This document shows, one piece after another, positions 8,025-14,952 of a stretch of DNA of 27,714 nucleotides. Position numbers and translations under genes: made by a program. Position 1 is the stretch's first letter. Each line of letters begins with the position of its first letter. The stretch lies in assembly GCA_003221985.1 (NCBI GenBank), contig QHUQ01000026.1, positions 1 through 27,714 on the forward strand. The letters run 5' to 3'. Below the pieces are notes generated by a model. It saw only the letters and a program-made list of their open reading frames with translations. It was not told the origin of the DNA and searched no databases. This stretch comes from Gemmatimonadota bacterium (GTDB lineage Bacteria > Gemmatimonadota > Gemmatimonadetes > Gemmatimonadales > GWC2-71-9).

Positions 8025-8875
8025 TTGCGAAACTCGAAGACTCGCGCGCCCGTCAGCCGCTCGATCCAGTCGGAGATGTAGAGACGGATATGGCTGAGCT
8101 TGAGCTCGCGACGGCCGACCACTCGCTCGGGGTCGTGGGCGCGTTCGCGAATCCATTCCGCCGCCGCGCGGGGATGCGTGCCCGTGAACGGCTTCAGGAG
8201 CGGGATCCAATCGAGGTGACCCGCGCCTTTCAGCTCCTGCTCGAGCCGCTGCTTGGCCCAGGGATAAATCGTCCTCGAGATTTCGCGCTTTTGCCGGATC
8301 GCCGCGGCCGGTCGCGCCCAGCCATAATGGAACATCTCCGCATCGGTGGGGCGCGCGCGAATTTTCCGGTGATCCGGCCCGACGCGAAAGCCTTGCGCGC
8401 CCTGAAAGGCACGGATATCCCTGCCGAGGCGCACGCAGCGCACTTCCCGCCGATACCAGCGCCGGTTCGTCGCGATGCAGTCGAACCCACCGTAGAAATG
8501 GAGATAGTTCACCAACAGGCCTTCGACTTGGCTCTCCTTGTCCCATTCGGCGATTTTCTCCTTGAGCAGGCGCGCGCCACGCTCGTGCAGGACTTCGTCC
8601 GCCTGGATGTAGATGCCCCAGGTGCCGCGGCACGCCTCCATCGCGCGCTGCGTTTCGCTGGAGATCATCCGATTGCCTTTGCTGAAGTCCCACACCGTGT
8701 CGAGAATGCGGACGCGCGGGTCGTCGATCGCGGCCACGAGGTCGCGCGTGTCGTCTTCCGATTGCCCGACGTTGACGACGACTTCATCGCACACCTCGAG
8801 CACCGAGCGAATCGCGGGGACGATGGGGAAGTCGATTTTGACGGCGTTGCGAACGAGGGTGAAGCCCGAAAGCAT
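8009..8875 (-). CDS. Glycosyltransferase family 2, WaaE/KdtX-like
   Basis: A 288-residue GT-A fold enzyme. It starts LSGFTLVRNAVKIDFPIVPA, with the nucleotide-sugar loop DEVVVNVGQSEDDTRDL near residue 34 and the metal-site region GIYIQADEVLHE near 93-104. Family members of this type include enzymes that add glucose to the inner core of lipopolysaccharide. ATG 8875 begins one base after the stop of the ABC exporter gene and is the natural start; upstream in-frame starts lie in the exporter coding sequence. It is the last gene of the porX-exporter-GT2 operon. A role in lipopolysaccharide core synthesis is inferred from the family and the exporter context. Confidence 0.85.
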   Translation of the reverse strand: MLSGFTLVRNAVKIDFPIVPAIRSVLEVCDEVVVNVGQSEDDTRDLVAAIDDPRVRILDTVWDFSKGNRMISSETQRAMEACRGTWGIYIQADEVLHERGARLLKEKIAEWDKESQVEGLLVNYLHFYGGFDCIATNRRWYRREVRCVRLGRDIRAFQGAQGFRVGPDHRKIRARPTDAEMFHYGWARPAAAIRQKREISRTIYPWAKQRLEQELKGAGHLDWIPLLKPFTGTHPRAAAEWIRERAHDPERVVGRRELKLSHIRLYISDWIERLTGARVFEFRNYKVV

Positions 8876-8876
8876 G

Positions 8877-9845
8877 TCAGGTCCGGAACTGAAGGTTGTA
8901 CAGGCGCCGATACAGGCCATCGGCGGCGAGCAGATGGTCGTGGCTCCCCCGCTCCACGATACGCCCTTCCGCCAGCACGACGATGAAGTCGGCGTGCTGC
9001 ACGGTCGCAAGACGATGCGCGATGACGAACACGGTGCGGTGCGCCATCAGGCGGTCGATCGCCTCCTGCACCAGCCGCTCCGATTCGGTGTCGAGCGCGC
9101 TGGTCGCTTCGTCGAGAATCAGGATCGGCGGATCGCGCAGCAGCGCGCGGGCGATCGCAATCCGCTGGCGCTGGCCGCCGCTCAGCCGTGTGCCCCGCTC
9201 GCCCAGCAGCGTGTTGTAGGTCTCGGGCAGCCGCATGATGAACTCATCGGCATTGGCCGCGCGCGCCGCGGCGCGCACCTGATCCAGCGGCACGTCCTTC
9301 AGACCGTAGGCGATGTTCGCGAGCACGGTGTCGTTCAGCAAGACGGTTTCCTGCGACACGATGCCCATCAAGCGCCGCAGCGAGGTGCGCGTATAGCTCG
9401 TCAGCGGCACTCCGTCCATCACGATCTCGCCGCGTGTCGGCTCATAGAACCGCGGCAGGAGATCGACCAGCGTCGTCTTGCCGGCGCCTGACGGGCCGAC
9501 GATCGCGACGACCTGCCCGCGCTCCACCTCGAGATCCACGTCGCGCAGCACCGCTTCCGACGCCTCGTACTCGAACGACACGCCGCGGAACTCGATCCGC
9601 TCGTTGAACTCCGCCGTGGTCTCCCCCGGCTTGTCGCCTTCGGCCGACGGCAGGTCGAGCACTTCGAACACGCGCTCGGCCGAAGCGACGGCGGCGGTCA
9701 TGATCGCCGGATAGTTCGACACCGACTTGATCGGCGACATCAGCCGCAGGCTCACGGCGAGGAACGTGATCAGCACCGCGGGATCGAGGGTCGCGGCGGT
9801 GCCGAGCGCGAGCCGCGTCCCCACGACGAGGATGAGCACCAGCAT
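8877..9845 (-). CDS. ABC exporter, MsbA-like: C-terminal half of a broken gene
   Basis: This frame holds the last membrane segments (LVLILVVGTRLALG, then LDPAVLITFLAVSLRLMSPI) and a complete nucleotide-binding domain. Present are Walker A GPSGAGKTT, the Q-loop region VSQETVLLNDTV, signature LSGGQRQR, Walker B ILILDEATSALD and the H-loop AHRLAT. The ATG at 9845 falls inside a membrane helix and is unlikely to be a real gene start. The N-terminal half is in another frame (9770-10525). Compared with MsbA (about 580 residues), the two halves together lack roughly 50 residues between TM4 and TM5. The intact protein would flip or export a lipid-linked substrate across the inner membrane. Loss of this part should abolish transport unless the break is an assembly error. 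Confidence 0.8.
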   Translation of the reverse strand: MLVLILVVGTRLALGTAATLDPAVLITFLAVSLRLMSPIKSVSNYPAIMTAAVASAERVFEVLDLPSAEGDKPGETTAEFNERIEFRGVSFEYEASEAVLRDVDLEVERGQVVAIVGPSGAGKTTLVDLLPRFYEPTRGEIVMDGVPLTSYTRTSLRRLMGIVSQETVLLNDTVLANIAYGLKDVPLDQVRAAARAANADEFIMRLPETYNTLLGERGTRLSGGQRQRIAIARALLRDPPILILDEATSALDTESERLVQEAIDRLMAHRTVFVIAHRLATVQHADFIVVLAEGRIVERGSHDHLLAADGLYRRLYNLQFRT

Positions 9846-10525
9846 GACACGTGACTGGTGACTTCGCCGCGCTCGGCGGCCAGCTCGCGCGAGCGGCGCC
9901 GCAGGCGATTGATCATCGGCCGGATGATCAGCAGCAGGACCGGCGCGAGCAGCAACGACAGCAGCGCCAGGCGCACCGACAGGCCGAACAGGATGACGAC
10001 AAGGACGATGATGACCACGGCGTTTTGCAGCAGCGACGCCAGCGCCGCGCTGACGGCGGTCTTGACCTGGTCGGTGTCGCTGATGATGCGGGCGATGATC
10101 TGGCCGCCGCGGGTGCGCTGGAAATAGCCGAGCGGCAGCGTCTGGAGGTGCTGGAACAGCCGGATGCGCAGATCGCGCACGACGCCTTCCTGAATCGACA
10201 CGCTGCCGAGCGCAGACAGATACTGCGTGAGGTTCTTCAGCAGCAGCGCGACGAGCAGCACGATGACGACGTTGCGCAGCGCGATGTCGGGCGTGCCCGC
10301 CTGCAGGAACGGCCCGGCGATCTTGTTGAGCACGGCCTCGACGTGCGAGCCGCCCTCGGCGGGGAGCGCGGCGTCGCCGAACAGCGTGCGCAGGAACGGG
10401 ATCAGCAGCACGAAGGTGAAGCCGTCGAGCACCGACGAGACCACCGTCGCCCCGATCGTCGCGGCAAACAGCGAGGTGTAAGGCCGCAGCAGCGACAGGA
10501 GGCGAGCGCCTCCTTTGCCACTCAT
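9770..10525 (-). CDS. ABC exporter, MsbA-like: N-terminal half of a broken gene
   Basis: It begins at ATG 10525, whose A is the last base of the porX TAA stop, so translation is probably coupled. The membrane domain includes SLFAATIGATVVSSVLDG, NVVIVLLVALLLKNLTQYLS, then LPLGYFQRTRGGQIIARI (a conserved cytoplasmic segment after TM2 in type IV exporters) and paired TM3/TM4 helices (VVIIVLVVILFGLSV; LALLSLLLAPVLLLII). The homology ends with RELAAERGEVTSH near base 9850. Beyond that the frame gives a short unrelated tail to the stop at 9770. A three-unit heptamer array lies exactly at this point, and the correct continuation appears in another frame after a gap of about 50 residues. Confidence 0.8.
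   Translation of the reverse strand: MSGKGGARLLSLLRPYTSLFAATIGATVVSSVLDGFTFVLLIPFLRTLFGDAALPAEGGSHVEAVLNKIAGPFLQAGTPDIALRNVVIVLLVALLLKNLTQYLSALGSVSIQEGVVRDLRIRLFQHLQTLPLGYFQRTRGGQIIARIISDTDQVKTAVSAALASLLQNAVVIIVLVVILFGLSVRLALLSLLLAPVLLLIIRPMINRLRRRSRELAAERGEVTSHVSCWCSSSSWGRGSRSAPPRPSIPRC
9844..9864. repeat. Heptamer array, 3 x 7 bp, at the exporter break
   Basis: On the plus strand three consecutive 7-bp units fit the consensus RTGACWB (the first unit diverges most). The array lies exactly where the reading frame of the ABC exporter changes and about 50 residues are missing. It matches the 7-bp period of the other arrays in this window. Confidence 0.65.
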
Positions 10526-12096
10526 TATCTGGATCGGCGCGGCGTGAGCAGCGCGACGGGCAGAATCATTTCTTCCGGCGTCGCGCCGCCGTGCAGGAAC
10601 GCGCCGCGATAGCGCGCCTGGTATTCGCGCAGCTTGGTCGGATAGACGAAGAAGCGGTCGCCCGTCGCCAGCAGCAGCCGCACGCCGAGGCCTTTCGCCG
10701 GTAGCCCAAAGGCCTTCAGGTCTTCGACCATGATCGCGGCCTCGGGGTCCTCGGATCGCAGGTCTTCGCCGAACTTGTAGCGCAGATTGGCGGTCGCGTC
10801 GCGTTTGGCGAACACCGTCGCCGGCGTCTCGCAGTGAATCGACCCGTGATCGGTCGTCAGCAGCACGGGCACGTTGCGCCGCTCCGCTTCTTCGAGTGCC
10901 GCGAGCACGGGTGAGCGCTCGAACCACGTCCGGGTGAGGCCGCGCAGCGCATCGGCGTCGCGCGCGACTTCGTAGAGGATCGCGTTTTCGGAGCGGCCGT
11001 GCGTCAGCTGATCGATGAAGTTGAAGACGAGCGCGGTCACGCCGGGCTGCGCCAGGTGCGCCGGCAGGCGCCGCAGCAGATCCTGGCCGTCGGCGGCGGT
11101 GAACAGCTTCTCGTAGCGGACGGGGACGTCTTCGCCCACCAGCTCGCGCAGCTGCTCGGTCAGCAGCTCCGCCTCGTGCGCGTTGAGGCTCTCGTCGTCG
11201 GTCGGCGCGCCCCACCACTCCGGATGGCGCGCCGCGATTTCCATCGGAAACAGGCCGCTGAAGATCGCGTTGCGGGAGAACGGCGTCGCGGTCGGCAGGA
11301 TGCTGTAGTAGTGCGATTCCTCCAGGTCGAAGAGCGGCGTGATCAAATCGCGCAGCACCTCCCACTGATCGAGCCGCAGGCAGTCGATCACGATGAACAC
11401 GACCCGGCCGGTGCGCTTCAGCGCGGGCACGAGAAACTCCGCGCCCACGTCCACCGACAGCGGCGGCCGGTCGCGCTCGGGATCGGCGAGCCAGCGCGGG
11501 TAGTTCCTGGTGATGAAGCCCTGGAAGTCCTTCCGTAAGCTGTCCTTCAGATTGCGCAGCGCTTCGGAGAGTCCGGGCTCGTCGCCGGCGGCGAGCCGCA
11601 CCTCCCAGCGTGCCAGCTCGGCGACCAGCTCGCTCCATTCCCGCCACGCGAGGTTCGCGCCGCGGCGGCCCTCGAGCTCGCGAAAGCGCGTGACGAAGTC
11701 GCGCGCCAGCCGCTGCTGGCGGATGCGGTCGCCTTCGAGCAGGCGCGTGACGACCGACAGCACCTGGCGCGGATGCACCGGCTTCACGAGGTAGTCGTCG
11801 ATCTCGATGCCGATCGCGTCGCGCAGCAGCCCGTCGTCCTCGCTCTGCGTGACCATCACGACGGCCATGGCGGGGTCGATGGCGCGCATCTCGGGGATCA
11901 GCTCCAGGCCGCGGCGGCCGGGCATCTGCTCGTCCAGCAGCACGACGCTGTAGGGCTGGCGCCGCAGCATGGCGAGCGCGTCGTCGCCGTGCGCCGCCTG
12001 CGCCACCGCGAATCCCTGCTGCTCCAGAAAGCGGCGGTGCGCGGCGAGCCCGTCGACTTCGTCGTCAACCCAGAGAATACTTTTCGGTCGCGGCAT
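10525..12096 (-). CDS. porX: PorX-type response regulator with PglZ/alkaline-phosphatase domain
   Basis: A 523-residue two-domain regulator. Residues 1-125 form a CheY-like receiver: acidic pocket WVDDE, phospho-acceptor Asp in VVLLDEQMPG, and the conserved Lys in DDYLVKPVHP. A helical linker (about 130-215) leads to a PglZ domain of the alkaline-phosphatase superfamily with VVFIVIDCLRLDQWEVLRDL near residue 235, TATPFSRNAIFSG, NFIDQLTHGR and LLTTDHGSIH. In Bacteroidota, PorX (518 residues in Porphyromonas, from memory) works with the kinase PorY and a sigma factor to control type IX secretion and can hydrolyse oligonucleotides. ATG 12096 is the start because KSILWVDDE follows. It heads an operon with the exporter (TAATG overlap) and GT2, and is divergent from the heptosyltransferase gene. 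Confidence 0.9.
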   Translation of the reverse strand: MPRPKSILWVDDEVDGLAAHRRFLEQQGFAVAQAAHGDDALAMLRRQPYSVVLLDEQMPGRRGLELIPEMRAIDPAMAVVMVTQSEDDGLLRDAIGIEIDDYLVKPVHPRQVLSVVTRLLEGDRIRQQRLARDFVTRFRELEGRRGANLAWREWSELVAELARWEVRLAAGDEPGLSEALRNLKDSLRKDFQGFITRNYPRWLADPERDRPPLSVDVGAEFLVPALKRTGRVVFIVIDCLRLDQWEVLRDLITPLFDLEESHYYSILPTATPFSRNAIFSGLFPMEIAARHPEWWGAPTDDESLNAHEAELLTEQLRELVGEDVPVRYEKLFTAADGQDLLRRLPAHLAQPGVTALVFNFIDQLTHGRSENAILYEVARDADALRGLTRTWFERSPVLAALEEAERRNVPVLLTTDHGSIHCETPATVFAKRDATANLRYKFGEDLRSEDPEAAIMVEDLKAFGLPAKGLGVRLLLATGDRFFVYPTKLREYQARYRGAFLHGGATPEEMILPVALLTPRRSR

Positions 12097-12106
12097 CGTT
12101 CGAGAC

Positions 12107-12135
12107 AAGCTAGTCCCGCTGGCGAAGCCGGGCAA
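12107..12135 (-). promoter_or_regulatory. Candidate porX operon promoter
   Basis: Read on the minus strand, TTGCCC (12135-12130) and TAGCTT (12112-12107) are separated by 17 bp. The -10 ends ten bases before ATG 12096, which would leave a leader of only a few bases. No Shine-Dalgarno sequence is seen. The element overlaps the short divergent region shared with the heptosyltransferase gene. Confidence 0.45.
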
Positions 12136-12143
12136 CGCGCGAC

Positions 12144-12149
12144 TACATT
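12144..12149 (+). promoter_or_regulatory. Possible -10 element of the heptosyltransferase operon
   Basis: TACATT ends six bases before GTG 12156, so transcription could start at or next to the start codon and give a leaderless message. No good -35 box or Shine-Dalgarno sequence is visible. This is a weak call based on composition and position in a divergent gap. Confidence 0.3.
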
Positions 12150-12155
12150 GGCCGC

Positions 12156-13151
12156 GTGTTGCGAGTCCTGTGCGTCCGGTTCAGCTCCATCGGCGATGTC
12201 CTCCTCACCACTCCCCTCGTGCGCGCGTTACACCGCCGCCATCCCGAAGCCGAGCTGTACTTCGTCACCAAGCGGGCGATGGCGCCGCTCGTGATCGAGA
12301 ACCCCCATCTCACGGACGTCGTCGCGCTCGAGCCCGGGGAACGGATCACCGATCTCGCGCGCCGCCTGCGCGCGATCGGGCCCACCCATGGGCTCGATCT
12401 GCACGGCAGTCTCCGCAGCGCCGCGCTGCGCTGGCTCGTGCCGTGCCGCTGGTCCGGGTACTCGAAACGCAGACTCGCCCGCACGACGTTGATCTCCACC
12501 AAAACCAATCTGTACGGCAGGCACGTGCCGGTTCCGGAGCGGTACTTCGAAGCCGCCCGCGCGCTCGACGTGGCGCCGGATCGTGGACCGCCGGAGTTCT
12601 TTCTCGCGCCCGCGGCGCGGGCGCACATGACGCACTGGCTGCCGGCAGTCGGGGGGGGGCTCGAGCAACAGCGGTTCGTCGTGATTGCGCCCGGTGCCGC
12701 CCATGCGACCAAGCGCTGGCCGCTGCACCACTGGCAAACGCTGACGGACCGGCTGCGGCAGCTCGGCTACGGCATCGTCGCCGTCGGCGGGCCGGAAGAC
12801 CGTGAGCTCGTGAACGGACTTGGCGCGGGCGTCGTCAACGTCGCGGGAGAATTCACGCTCCAGGAAACCGGGGCGTGCCTCGCGCGCGCGTCCGTCGTCG
12901 TGTCCGGCGACACCGGCGTGATGCACATGGCGACGGGCGTGGGCGCCCGGGTCGTCGCGCTGTTCGGGCCAACCGTCGAGCCGTTCGGCTTCTTTCCGTA
13001 CGCGCACGGCGCCGTCGTCCTGGAGCGCGATCTGTCGTGCCGTCCCTGCTCGGCGATGGGGACGGAGCGCTGCCCGCTCGGCCACCATCGCTGTCTGGAG
13101 GACATCCTGCCGGATCAGGTGGCTGCCGCCGTGCAGCGGCTCGTCGCGTGA
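12156..13151 (+). CDS. Glycosyltransferase family 9 (heptosyltransferase)
   Basis: A 331-residue GT-B enzyme of the ADP-heptose:LPS heptosyltransferase family. It starts VLCVRFSSIGDVLLTTPLVR, the family's N-terminal signature, and has VVIAPGAAHATKRWPLHHW near 174, VAVGGPEDRELV, and the donor site SGDTGVMHMATGVGARVVAL followed by FGPT. Such enzymes add L-glycero-D-manno-heptose to the inner core of lipopolysaccharide at the cytoplasmic face. GTG 12156 is used; TTG 12159 is an equally plausible start one codon later. Its TGA overlaps the next gene as GTGA. A run of nine G at 12651-12659 (three Gly codons) sits mid-gene. The presence of this gene supports a diderm with a heptose-containing core. 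Confidence 0.9.
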   Translation: MLRVLCVRFSSIGDVLLTTPLVRALHRRHPEAELYFVTKRAMAPLVIENPHLTDVVALEPGERITDLARRLRAIGPTHGLDLHGSLRSAALRWLVPCRWSGYSKRRLARTTLISTKTNLYGRHVPVPERYFEAARALDVAPDRGPPEFFLAPAARAHMTHWLPAVGGGLEQQRFVVIAPGAAHATKRWPLHHWQTLTDRLRQLGYGIVAVGGPEDRELVNGLGAGVVNVAGEFTLQETGACLARASVVVSGDTGVMHMATGVGARVVALFGPTVEPFGFFPYAHGAVVLERDLSCRPCSAMGTERCPLGHHRCLEDILPDQVAAAVQRLVA

Positions 13152-13516
13152 GCACGCCCGCCGAGGAGCGGCTCGTCACGCTCATCGCCGAGTCGGCGCG
13201 CGGGCCGCAGCGCGAAGGCCTGTTCGCGCTGTGGCTCATGGTGCGCGCGGCCGAGGCGTTGCTGCCGCCCTCGCCCGTGAGCGCGAAGAACCACCGCCGC
13301 CGGCTGCAGGCCATCGAATCCCGCCTCGGCAGCCTGGCGCTCCCCGCCCCCCTCAAGCGCGCGCTCGCCGCGGCGCGGCAACACCTCGAGACGGCGACTC
13401 CCAACGCCGCGGCGCTGGTGCTCAGCCAGCTCACCGCGCCGGCGCGTGATGTGCTCGGTGCCGAGGCGGCGGAAGCGGTCACGGTTGCAGCACGTAGCGC
13501 CAAATTGCATCTATAG
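13148..13516 (+). CDS. Small protein of unknown function
   Basis: A 122-residue soluble, mostly helical, Ala/Arg/Leu-rich protein that I do not recognise. It has no Cys, no signal peptide and no membrane segment. The first half (EERLVTLIAESARGPQREGL) and the region NHRRRLQAIESRLGSL look amphipathic. GTG 13148 overlaps the heptosyltransferase TGA as GTGA, and the stop lies three bases before the DnaB-like gene. The coupling and the absence of a rival frame argue that it is a real gene. The spacing suggests it is co-translated with one or both neighbours. Confidence 0.65.
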   Translation: MSTPAEERLVTLIAESARGPQREGLFALWLMVRAAEALLPPSPVSAKNHRRRLQAIESRLGSLALPAPLKRALAAARQHLETATPNAAALVLSQLTAPARDVLGAEAAEAVTVAARSAKLHL

Positions 13517-13519
13517 ACC

Positions 13520-14392
13520 ATGCCCTCCCCCGCCCGCCGCCTTGAGAAGCGCCCCTCGCTCGACAACCTGGTCGAGCGGGTGGACGCCCAGCGTCCCGGC
13601 GAGATCACCGGCGACACGATCCCGACCGGATTCGGCTCGCTCGACAAGCTGCTCGGCGGCGGATTGCGCAGGCGCGACCTGATTCTGTTGGGCGGCGATA
13701 TCGGCAGCGGCAAATCGGCGCTCGCGCTGGGGATCGCGCTCCGCGTCGCGCAGCAATCGGTGGGCGTCGCCTACCTGTCGGGGGAGATGAATGAAGAGCG
13801 GCTGATGGAGCGCGCGCTCGCGATCGAGGGCAAAGTCGCGGTCGACGAGCTGCGCGCCGCCAAGCTGAGCGATCAGACCCGCGCCGGTGTCGGCGGCGCC
13901 GCGGTGCGGCTGCGCGGTCTGCCGCTCACGCTTCTCCCGCTTGCCGGCGAGGATTTCGAGACCGCCTTCGAGCGGCTCGACCCGCTGCGACAGGTGGGGC
14001 TCGTCGTCGTCGACTATCTCCAACTCGTGCCGCCACCCAAGGCGCGCACGACGCAGGACGAGGACACGGCGCTGGTGTTACGGCATCTCAAGGCGCTGGC
14101 GCTCGCGCGCGAGGTGGCGCTCCTCGTAGTCGCGCAATTGCCCCGCTTCCACGCCGAGCGTGACGATCAGCGGCCGACGCTCGACGACTACGGTGTGTTC
14201 GGCGCGCCGAAACAACACGCCGATGTGATACTTTCCGTGTTCCGGGAGGAGATGTACCGGCCCGGCGGCGGCGTGGAGGGGGCCACGGAGCTGATTGTGG
14301 CGAAGAACCGCAATGGTCCGACCGGCTTCGTGGACCTGTACTTCTATCGCCGCTGGATGCGCTTCGAGGACATGCTGGACCCCGACCGGTAG
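13520..14392 (+). CDS. DnaB-like helicase C-terminal domain protein
   Basis: A 290-residue RecA-fold ATPase resembling only the C-terminal motor of replicative helicase DnaB. It has IPTGFGSLDKLLGGGLRR, Walker A GGDIGSGKSALAL, the catalytic Glu context YLSGEMNEERLMERALA, Walker B LVVVDYLQLV, VVAQLPR, and the C-terminal blocks DQRPTLDD, HADVILSVFREE and LIVAKNRNGPTG. The N-terminal helical domain and most of the linker needed for the usual DnaB hexamer are absent. It is therefore probably not the main replicative helicase; RadA/KaiC-like relatives are the alternative. ATG 13520 is the only sensible start. Its TAG stop lies in the left arm of the hairpin at 14387-14419. Confidence 0.8.
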   Translation: MPSPARRLEKRPSLDNLVERVDAQRPGEITGDTIPTGFGSLDKLLGGGLRRRDLILLGGDIGSGKSALALGIALRVAQQSVGVAYLSGEMNEERLMERALAIEGKVAVDELRAAKLSDQTRAGVGGAAVRLRGLPLTLLPLAGEDFETAFERLDPLRQVGLVVVDYLQLVPPPKARTTQDEDTALVLRHLKALALAREVALLVVAQLPRFHAERDDQRPTLDDYGVFGAPKQHADVILSVFREEMYRPGGGVEGATELIVAKNRNGPTGFVDLYFYRRWMRFEDMLDPDR

Positions 14393-14419
14393 GGACACGC
14401 CATAGGCGTGTCCCTACCG
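14387..14419. terminator. Bidirectional hairpin containing both convergent stop codons
   Basis: A perfect inverted repeat with 15-bp arms (CGGTAGGGACACGCC and its complement) and the 3-base loop ATA. The left arm holds the TAG of the DnaB-like gene; the right arm, read on the minus strand, holds the TAG of the lipoprotein gene. Both genes thus end in CGG TAG. No T-run follows, so intrinsic termination is likely but not certain. Confidence 0.7.
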
Positions 14420-14818
14420 TTTCGTGGAATCCGTCGGAATCACGCCGATCATCGTATAGGTCGTCCCCGGCCCACCCACGTTCGGCCGCAAGGTGAGCCA
14501 CAGCGGCCGCTTGTTCTGCTCCGCGTAGATCGTCACGGCGCCGCTGCGGTCGCTGGCCGTGCGCTTCACGTCCCAGTGATTCAGCGGCAGCGCCTTCAGG
14601 AACCACGTCGCCACGGTCGTCACGGAATCGGGCGATGACATGACGAGCTGAGCCGCCTCCTCGCCTGCCGAGACGCTGACCATCGACGAGCGCGGATAGG
14701 CGAGCGTGCCGCTCAGGGCCTGGCCGGCGCGGTGCCGGGTCTCCTCGGCGTTGTCCCCCGGACGTTCGCAGGCGGCGAGCAACGTGACGATGACGATGAG
14801 ACGGGCGGCGCGCGGCAT
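14414..14818 (-). CDS. Small lipoprotein of unknown function
   Basis: A 134-residue protein with an N-terminal signal (PRAARLIVIVTLLAAC) ending in the lipobox LAAC at about residue 16, so it should be processed by signal peptidase II and lipidated. The mature part has no motif I recognise; it contains TVATWFLKALPLNHWDVKR and a closing TTYTMIGVIPTD segment that may form a small alpha/beta domain. ATG 14818 follows a promoter-like sequence. The gene converges with the DnaB-like gene at the shared hairpin. Function is unknown; an outer or inner membrane periplasmic location is inferred from the lipobox. Confidence 0.75.
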   Translation of the reverse strand: MPRAARLIVIVTLLAACERPGDNAEETRHRAGQALSGTLAYPRSSMVSVSAGEEAAQLVMSSPDSVTTVATWFLKALPLNHWDVKRTASDRSGAVTIYAEQNKRPLWLTLRPNVGGPGTTYTMIGVIPTDSTKR

Positions 14819-14826
14819 GGGCGGGA

Positions 14827-14856
14827 ATGCTACCTGTGGCGTGCTTGATGGGTCAA
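14827..14856 (-). promoter_or_regulatory. Candidate promoter of the lipoprotein gene
   Basis: On the minus strand TTGACC (14856-14851) and TAGCAT (14832-14827) are separated by 18 bp. The -10 ends eight bases before ATG 14818, which would place the start site at or beside the ATG. This is the best sigma-70-like match found in the window. Confidence 0.5.
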
Positions 14857-14874
14857 GCTATAAGTTGCAATCAC

Positions 14875-14946
14875 ACCCTGAAGGGTGCGCTCGGCCGACG
14901 TTGCCCTTAAGGGCAGTGCAGTGCCGAGCCCAGGCTTCAGCCTGGG
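14875..14946. repeat. Cluster of palindromes upstream of yebC
   Basis: Four dyad elements fill this intergenic region: ACCCTGAAGGGT (14875-14886), a GCTCGGC/GCCGAGC stem (14889-14895 with 14923-14929), the perfect 14-bp palindrome TGCCCTTAAGGGCA (14902-14915) inside that stem, and CCCAGGCT/AGCCTGGG (14929-14946). The last one runs into the GGGGGAG ribosome-binding site of yebC. It may be a dispersed intergenic repeat or a structured leader. Confidence 0.55.
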
Positions 14947-14952
14947 GGAGAT

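Noticed and set aside
8090..8986. 298-codon plus-strand frame opposite the GT2 gene
   Set aside because: No recognisable domain, and it spans the GT2/exporter junction; the minus-strand genes explain the region.
9843..9845. ATG as the true start of a separate ATPase-only gene
   Set aside because: It lies inside a membrane helix and would give an exporter with only the last helices; the missing N-terminal half is present just upstream in another frame.
10526..11647. Upstream in-frame extension of the exporter N-terminal half through porX
   Set aside because: This part is out of frame with porX and Arg-rich; the exporter homology begins only at ATG 10525.
10525..12096. Type IX secretion gene cluster around porX
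   Set aside because: No structural secretion genes are present in the window; only the regulator-type gene is seen.
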